DNA from: an uncultured Desulfobulbaceae bacterium
GTDB taxonomy: Bacteria > Desulfobacterota > Desulfobulbia > Desulfobulbales > BM004
DNA length: 18,408 bases
NCBI GenBank assembly: GCA_947258675.1
Contig: CAMYJP010000026.1
Location: 1-18,408 of the forward strand
Direction: 5' to 3'
Shown here: positions 14,097 through 18,408 of the stretch, in pieces
Layout: each line of letters starts with the position of its first letter
How positions within the stretch are numbered: position 1 is the stretch's first letter
Program-made: the position numbers and the translations under genes
Notes under the pieces: generated by a model
Told to the model about the DNA's origin: nothing
What the model saw: only the letters and a program-made list of their open reading frames with translations
Databases searched by the model: none

Positions 14097-15454
14097 TAAA
14101 TGTCATGAATAACAGAACCAGAAAATCAGGGATTAAGGTAGCGGTTGCCACTTTGGGCTGTAAAGTTAATCAATTTGAATCAGCTTCATTTCAAAACAGT
14201 TTTGAAGCGAAAGGGTATACATTGGTACCTTTTTCAAATGCTGCCGATGTCTATGTCATAAATACCTGTGCAGTGACAGGCAAGGCCGGTGCCCAGTCCA
14301 GACAAATGATCCGTCGGGCCTTGAACACTAACCCGTCAGCACGGCTGGTAGTGACTGGATGCTATGCACAGGTTGCACCGGAGGAAATAAAAGAACTTTC
14401 TGATGCGCCAATACGTATCGTTGGTAACAGCAAAAAGCATCTATTGGTAGATTCTATAGTTTCGAAAACAGATCAGGAAACTGAATTAATACAGAGCGAT
14501 ATCAGAAAGGAAAAAGAAATTTCACAGTTACCGGTAGAGCAGTTTTTAGGGCGTACCAGAGCTTTTTTAAAGATCCAGGACGGCTGTAATAATTTTTGTT
14601 CATACTGCATTGTACCATATGCCAGAGGTCGCAGCCGCAGTCAGGCGACAGAGGAAGTCTGCAGACAGGCAGAAGCCTTTGCCAGCCAGGGATATAAAGA
14701 GGCAGTTGTAACGGGCATCCATGTTGGAGATTATGGCCGTGATCTGGCTCCATCCACAGACCTGCTTTCCCTTCTGAAAAAACTGGTTGAAAGAACACCG
14801 GATATGCGTTACCGGATAAGTTCCCTGGAACCTACAGAGATAAACGACCCACTTTTGCAGTTTGTTACAAGTGCGAAAAATCTCATGCCCCATTTCCATA
14901 TTCCTTTACAGAGCGGGGATGATACAGTCTTGAAAAAGATGAATCGTCGCTATTCTTCAGAGGATTTTGCTGTCAAGGTGGAAAAAATTATCAAAAATGC
15001 TTCTGAAACTGCCATTGGGATTGATGTGTTGGTTGGGTTCCCCGGAGAGGATGAAAAAGCATTTATGAACACCTATCGGCTGCTTGATGAGCTACCGGTG
15101 AGCTATCTTCATGTTTTTCCATACTCCAGTAGGCCAGGGACAATTGCCGCTGAGATGCCGGATCAGGTATCGAGAAAAAACAAAGAAGAAAGAGTTGCAC
15201 GTCTTCGAGAATTAGATAATAAGAAAAGAGCTGATTTTTTCAAAAGTCAGCTTGGCACTGTCCATAATGTATTGGTTGAGGGTGTCAAAGGCAATATGGG
15301 TTTTGTGCAAGGTTTTACAGAAAATTATATTCCGGTTTTATTCAAATCCCAAGGCCAAATCAATAACCATGTCGTTGCTGTCAAACTTGAGCGCATTTCA
15401 GATCGGAAAGTTTTTGGCATGCAGTATGAAGCCGGTAAGAAAAGAAACACTTGA
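14087..15454 (+). CDS. mtaB: MiaB-like tRNA methylthiotransferase, MtaB type (t6A37 to ms2t6A37)
   Basis: A 455-residue radical-SAM methylthiotransferase. The N-terminal UPF0004 domain carries the three cysteines of the auxiliary cluster: C25 (TLGCKVNQ), C61 (NTCAVT) and C92 (TGCYAQ). The radical-SAM cluster motif is C167-x3-C171-x2-C174 in QDGCNNFCSYCIVPYARG. DVLVGFPGED and HVFPYSSRPGT follow, with a C-terminal TRAM RNA-binding domain at about 385-450. TLGCKVNQFES and the xxYSSRPGT pattern favour MtaB over MiaB or RimO. The start used, ATG 14087, overlaps mnmA by 10 nt and has GGTGA a few bases upstream; ATG 14105 is an alternative. It belongs to one unit with mnmA and cinA. Confidence 0.92.
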   Translation: MPVVNVMNNRTRKSGIKVAVATLGCKVNQFESASFQNSFEAKGYTLVPFSNAADVYVINTCAVTGKAGAQSRQMIRRALNTNPSARLVVTGCYAQVAPEEIKELSDAPIRIVGNSKKHLLVDSIVSKTDQETELIQSDIRKEKEISQLPVEQFLGRTRAFLKIQDGCNNFCSYCIVPYARGRSRSQATEEVCRQAEAFASQGYKEAVVTGIHVGDYGRDLAPSTDLLSLLKKLVERTPDMRYRISSLEPTEINDPLLQFVTSAKNLMPHFHIPLQSGDDTVLKKMNRRYSSEDFAVKVEKIIKNASETAIGIDVLVGFPGEDEKAFMNTYRLLDELPVSYLHVFPYSSRPGTIAAEMPDQVSRKNKEERVARLRELDNKKRADFFKSQLGTVHNVLVEGVKGNMGFVQGFTENYIPVLFKSQGQINNHVVAVKLERISDRKVFGMQYEAGKKRNT

Positions 15455-15471
15455 ATAACACGGTCTTTAGT

Positions 15472-16719
15472 ATGATCGGTGAAATAATAGCCATTGGAGA
15501 TGAATTAACCTCTGGCAGAATATTAAATACGAATAGCCGCTATGCGGCGGGACAGCTTTTTGCGGTCGGCCATGAAATAATAGCCATGGCCACCATAAGA
15601 GATACGCCTGCAGAAATTGGTGAGTCTTTAAAAAGGGCTATCAGCCGAGCTGATTTTGTTATTGTTACCGGTGGGCTGGGTCCGACATCCGATGATTTGA
15701 CCAACGAGGCTGTTGCAGCAGCCTTGGATCGCCCGACAGTTCTGTATCCTGAAATACTTGATAAAATCAAATCTAGGCTGGGTAAAACTCCTGATATAGA
15801 AAAATTGGCATGGCTACCATCAGGAGCTGAGATACTGAAACCTGAAGCCAGGATGGCGGGTTACTTATTAGTCCATGATGCTAAACTGATATTTTTTCTT
15901 CCGGGAGTTCCCTATCAGATGAGGGAGCTTATGGCCGATAGGGTAATTCCCCGACTTTCTCTATGGAAAGGTGGCGAAGTAAGGCATGTCAGACAAAGGG
16001 TTTTTAATATTTTCGGGCTTTCGGAAGAAAAAATAAATCAAAAGCTCAAACATGTGGAAAAGAATGATCCTCGGCTGCGTATTGGATATTATCCGGCCTT
16101 TCCGGATGTGCACCTGAGTTTGACGGTCATTGATAATAACAGGAAAGAAACCTTAAAGCTTTTCCAGCAAACCGCCCAGGAGATAAACACACAATTGGCG
16201 GACTATATTTATGGCGCCGATGAAGAGACTATGGCCGGTGTAGTTGGCTGTCTCTTGCTCCAAGCGGGAAAAAAAATGTCGGTGGCGGAATCCTGTTCCG
16301 GAGGATTGGTTGCACATAAGGTAACTATGGAGCCTGGCAGTTCCGACTATTTTGCCGGGGGTGTGGTAGCTTACAGCAATGATTTGAAAGAGCTTTTATT
16401 AAGTGTAGATAAAACCATTCTTGAACAGTATGGAGCTGTGAGTGGCCAGACCGCCCGGGCTATGGCAAAAGGAATAGTAAAAAGAACAAACACTGATATA
16501 GGAGTTTCCGTTACCGGAATTGCCGGTCCTTCGGGAGGCAGCGATGAAAAACCTGTGGGGACGGTATTTTTCGGATTGGCAACCCCCGAAAAAATAGAGG
16601 AATATAAATTTCGTTTTTATGGCGACCGTTGGCAGATACAAGAGAAGAGCGCCCAGACAGCGCTTGACCTGATCCGCAGGCTGATTCTTGGCTCTCCTCG
16701 ACGTCAAGTGCCTAACTGA
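15472..16719 (+). CDS. cinA: CinA: MoaB-like nucleotide-binding domain fused to NMN deamidase (PncC)
   Basis: A protein of about 415 residues. The N-terminal domain has the opening GEIIAIGDELTSGRILNTNS and VTGGLGPTSDDLT, a molybdopterin-binding-like (COG1058) fold with nucleotide pyrophosphatase activity in characterised members. From about residue 262 onward is PncC: SVAESCSGG, AYSNDLKELLL, GAVSGQTARAMA and VTGIAGPSGG, which deamidates NMN in pyridine-nucleotide recycling. The start is set at ATG 15472 because CinA proteins begin right at this EIIAIG segment. A TTG at 15451, overlapping the mtaB stop (TTGA), would add seven residues with no family support but would give coupling. cinA lies directly before recA, as in many bacteria. 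Confidence 0.93.
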   Translation: MIGEIIAIGDELTSGRILNTNSRYAAGQLFAVGHEIIAMATIRDTPAEIGESLKRAISRADFVIVTGGLGPTSDDLTNEAVAAALDRPTVLYPEILDKIKSRLGKTPDIEKLAWLPSGAEILKPEARMAGYLLVHDAKLIFFLPGVPYQMRELMADRVIPRLSLWKGGEVRHVRQRVFNIFGLSEEKINQKLKHVEKNDPRLRIGYYPAFPDVHLSLTVIDNNRKETLKLFQQTAQEINTQLADYIYGADEETMAGVVGCLLLQAGKKMSVAESCSGGLVAHKVTMEPGSSDYFAGGVVAYSNDLKELLLSVDKTILEQYGAVSGQTARAMAKGIVKRTNTDIGVSVTGIAGPSGGSDEKPVGTVFFGLATPEKIEEYKFRFYGDRWQIQEKSAQTALDLIRRLILGSPRRQVPN

Positions 16720-16727
16720 AGTATAAT
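16698..16727 (+). promoter_or_regulatory. Candidate recA promoter overlapping the cinA 3' end
   Basis: A perfect TATAAT (16722-16727) is preceded, with an 18-base spacer, by TCGACG (16698-16703), four of six matches to the -35 consensus. Transcription would start near 16734, giving a leader of about 80 nt. I found no LexA box of the E. coli or GAAC-N4-GTTC type between here and the ATG. A TGTTTTAACA palindrome at 16763-16772 is the only symmetrical site nearby. Confidence 0.45.
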
Positions 16728-16814
16728 GACCGCAAGATGAACAGAAAAAAATTTTACTCAAGTGTTTTAACAATCTCTGCGGTTTCAAAAATTTAAATTG
16801 AGGGAGCATATACA

Positions 16815-17843
16815 ATGACAATTTCTGATGCTAAAAATAAAACGCTTGATAATGCCATGTTTCAGATCCAGAAGCAGTTTGGTAAAGGGGCGATCATGCG
16901 TTTAGGATCTCAGGAAAGAGAATCCATTCCAGTTCTACCCACAGGGGCTTTGAGCCTTGATATTGCCACCGGTGTTGGTGGGATACCAAAAGGCAGGGTG
17001 ACTGAGATCTATGGACCTGAGTCCTCAGGTAAGACAACACTGGCACTCCATGTTATCGCCGAAGCACAGAAACGGGAAGGGATTGCGGCGTTTATTGATG
17101 CTGAACATGCATTGGATATTGCATATGCTAGTCGTTTAGGGGTTAATGTTGACGATCTGCTGGTTTCTCAGCCAGATTATGGTGAACAGGCTTTGGAAAT
17201 AGCGGAGCTCCTCGTTAGAAGCGGTGCTGTTGATGTTATTGTTATCGACTCTGTTGCCGCCTTGGTTCCCAAAGCTGAAATAGAGGGAAATGTCGGAGAT
17301 TCCCATGTTGGTCTACAGGCCCGTCTCATGTCACAAGCCATGAGGAAGTTTACCGGTATTCTGAAGCGAAGTAACACAGCAATGATCTTCATCAACCAGA
17401 TTCGGATGAAAATCGGAGTAATGTTTGGTAATCCGGAGACTACTCCGGGGGGAAATGCCTTGAAGTTCTACAGTTCATTGCGATTGGATATTCGGAGACT
17501 AACCCAGATAAAAGACGGTCAGGAGGCTATCGGCAACCGCACCAAAGTGAAGGTGGTAAAAAATAAAGTGGCGCCACCCTTTAAGATCGCTGAGTTTGAC
17601 ATTGTTTATGGAGAAGGAATTTCAAAGGCTGGAGATCTGCTTGACCTCGCTGTAGAGTTGGATATCGTCGAAAAAAGCGGTGCATGGTATTCCTATAACA
17701 GTGAACGAATAGGCCAGGGAAGGGAAAACGCGAAAACATTCCTTAAAGATCATCCGGAGATGTCGGAGGAGATTGAAGATAAGGTTCGAATGGGCTATGG
17801 CTTGCAGGTTAATGGAGAAGCAGAAATTGAAGGAAAAAAATAG
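16815..17843 (+). CDS. recA: Recombinase RecA
   Basis: A 342-residue RecA, the usual bacterial length. It forms ATP-dependent filaments on single-stranded DNA, carries out strand exchange, and triggers LexA cleavage where an SOS system exists. The Walker A motif is GPESSGKT at 67-74. The catalytic Glu97 lies in FIDAEHALD. Walker B ends at Asp145 in [12 protein letters not shown]. The L2 loop and ATP-sensing segment reads [19 protein letters not shown], followed by [19 protein letters not shown] short acidic C-terminal tail closes the protein. AGGGAG at 16801-16806 with an 8-nt gap firmly supports ATG 16815. No intein or interruption is present. It is transcribed in the same direction as cinA but has its own candidate promoter. 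Confidence 0.98.
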   Translation: MTISDAKNKTLDNAMFQIQKQFGKGAIMRLGSQERESIPVLPTGALSLDIATGVGGIPKGRVTEIYGPESSGKTTLALHVIAEAQKREGIAAFIDAEHALDIAYASRLGVNVDDLLVSQPDYGEQALEIAELLVRSGAVDVIVIDSVAALVPKAEIEGNVGDSHVGLQARLMSQAMRKFTGILKRSNTAMIFINQIRMKIGVMFGNPETTPGGNALKFYSSLRLDIRRLTQIKDGQEAIGNRTKVKVVKNKVAPPFKIAEFDIVYGEGISKAGDLLDLAVELDIVEKSGAWYSYNSERIGQGRENAKTFLKDHPEMSEEIEDKVRMGYGLQVNGEAEIEGKK

Positions 17844-17849
17844 GAAGAA

Positions 17850-17875
17850 ATTACCAGCTTTTATTTTGGGGTAAT
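17850..17875. terminator. Weak hairpin between recA and galE
   Basis: ATTACC (17850-17855) pairs with GGTAAT (17870-17875) around a 14-nt T-rich loop, and GTTCTTATTC follows on the plus strand. It lies in the 36-nt gap between the convergent recA and galE stops, where a bidirectional terminator would be expected. The stem is short, so the call is tentative. Confidence 0.3.
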
Positions 17876-17879
17876 GTTC

Positions 17880-18408
17880 TTATTCGTATCCGCTCGGGTT
17901 GTTGGATTGCCAGCGCCATCCATCAACGCACATTTCATCGATTCCTCGTTCTGCCGACCAATCCAGTTCTTTTGCGGCTTTTGAGGGATCTGCATAGCAG
18001 GTTGCAATATCTCCTGGTCTGCGGTCTACTATTCTATAAGGAACTTTTTCCCCGGAGGATTTTTCAAAGGCGGTGATCATTTCCAGAACGCTGTAACCTT
18101 GCCCGGTTCCCAGATTGTAGACAATCACACCCGGATTAGAAGAAAGTTTTTCCAATGCCTTCAGATGGCCCAGAGCCAGATCGACAACATGGATGTAGTC
18201 CCTCACACCTGTCCCGTCATGGGTCGCATAGTCTTTGCCGTAAACGGATAGTTCCGGCAATTTGCCGATAGCTACCTGTGAGATATAGGGCATGAGATTG
18301 TTTGGAATACCATTGGGGTCCTCTCCAATTCTTCCGCTGCTATGAGCACCAACTGGATTAAAGTAACGAAGCAGAGCAACATTAAAAGCTGTATCAGCAA
18401 TGTGTTGA
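17880..18408 (-). CDS. galE: UDP-glucose 4-epimerase, C-terminal part
   Basis: The last 175 codons of GalE; the frame is still open at the right edge, so the N-terminal half with the NAD-binding Rossmann glycine motif and catalytic YxxxK lies outside. The enzyme interconverts UDP-glucose and UDP-galactose for galactose use and surface polysaccharide. The fragment reads [20 protein letters not shown], then [56 protein letters not shown] and the family ending [10 protein letters not shown]. All are close to proteobacterial GalE rather than to a generic sugar epimerase. The ATG at 18293 is an internal methionine. The stop TAA lies at 17882-17880. Confidence 0.94.
   Translation of the reverse strand, partial: QHIADTAFNVALLRYFNPVGAHSSGRIGEDPNGIPNNLMPYISQVAIGKLPELSVYGKDYATHDGTGVRDYIHVVDLALGHLKALEKLSSNPGVIVYNLGTGQGYSVLEMITAFEKSSGEKVPYRIVDRRPGDIATCYADPSKAAKELDWSAERGIDEMCVDGWRWQSNNPSGYE

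Noticed and set aside
16720..16814. LexA/SOS box upstream of recA
   Set aside because: No CTGT-N8-ACAG, GAAC-N4-GTTC, or similar two-part site was found. The TGTTTTAACA palindrome does not match a LexA pattern I know.
1..18408. tRNA, rRNA, CRISPR array, insertion sequence or prophage genes
   Set aside because: All gaps between genes are under 300 nt. None holds a tRNA-like cloverleaf, regularly spaced repeats, or transposase or integrase coding sequence.

Overview
The window is a stretch of chromosome with moderate GC content and densely packed housekeeping genes, and it reads as anaerobic Desulfobacterota (former Deltaproteobacteria). I favour a Desulfobacterales-like organism. The reasons are the type of each protein (Cys-rich HisRS, PAP-type nucleotidyltransferase, nitronate-monooxygenase-like protein with a four-Cys insert, BioC fused to a hydrolase), the hisS-aspS pairing, and a structured intergenic repeat of a style I associate with that group. 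The taxonomic call is inference. There is no phage, transposase, CRISPR array or rRNA/tRNA gene.

Layout. (1) 1-278: 3' end of NADP-type glutamate dehydrogenase (+). (2) 373-3041: a two-gene unit (+), an ECF sigma factor translationally coupled (ATGA) to a membrane-anchored von Willebrand factor A protein of the YfbK type. (3) 8112-3075: a tight four-gene unit on the minus strand, read in the order nitronate-monooxygenase-like flavoprotein, poly(A)-polymerase-like nucleotidyltransferase, bioF, and a bioH/bioG-bioC fusion. The bioF copy is broken: a short deletion plus frameshift removes the segment that carries the PLP lysine. (4) 8113-8390: divergent control region with candidate promoters on both strands and a foldable hisS leader. 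(5) 8391-11611: hisS and aspS (+), both starting with TTG and separated by a long hairpin element. (6) 12936-11617: trhP-like U32 protein (-), convergent with aspS. (7) 13020-16719: mnmA, mtaB and cinA (+), with short overlaps or near-abutting ends. (8) 16815-17843: recA (+), with its own candidate promoter. (9) 17880-18408: 3' part of galE (-), convergent with recA and cut by the window end.

How the genes work together. Much of the window concerns tRNA: charging (HisRS, AspRS), wobble U34 hydroxylation (TrhP) and thiolation (MnmA), A37 methylthiolation (MtaB), and a tRNA-nucleotidyltransferase-family enzyme. cinA-recA is the classic linkage. The biotin genes would make pimeloyl-ACP (BioC plus esterase) and then KAPA (BioF), but the bioF seen here should not work as read.

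I did not find a clearly new multi-gene system. The observations most worth checking are the bioF lesion, the hairpin element between hisS and aspS with its RNA-compatible G-U pairs, a perfect 12-bp palindrome with a U-tract buried antisense in bioC, the possible two-state hisS leader, and the sigma factor/vWA pair.
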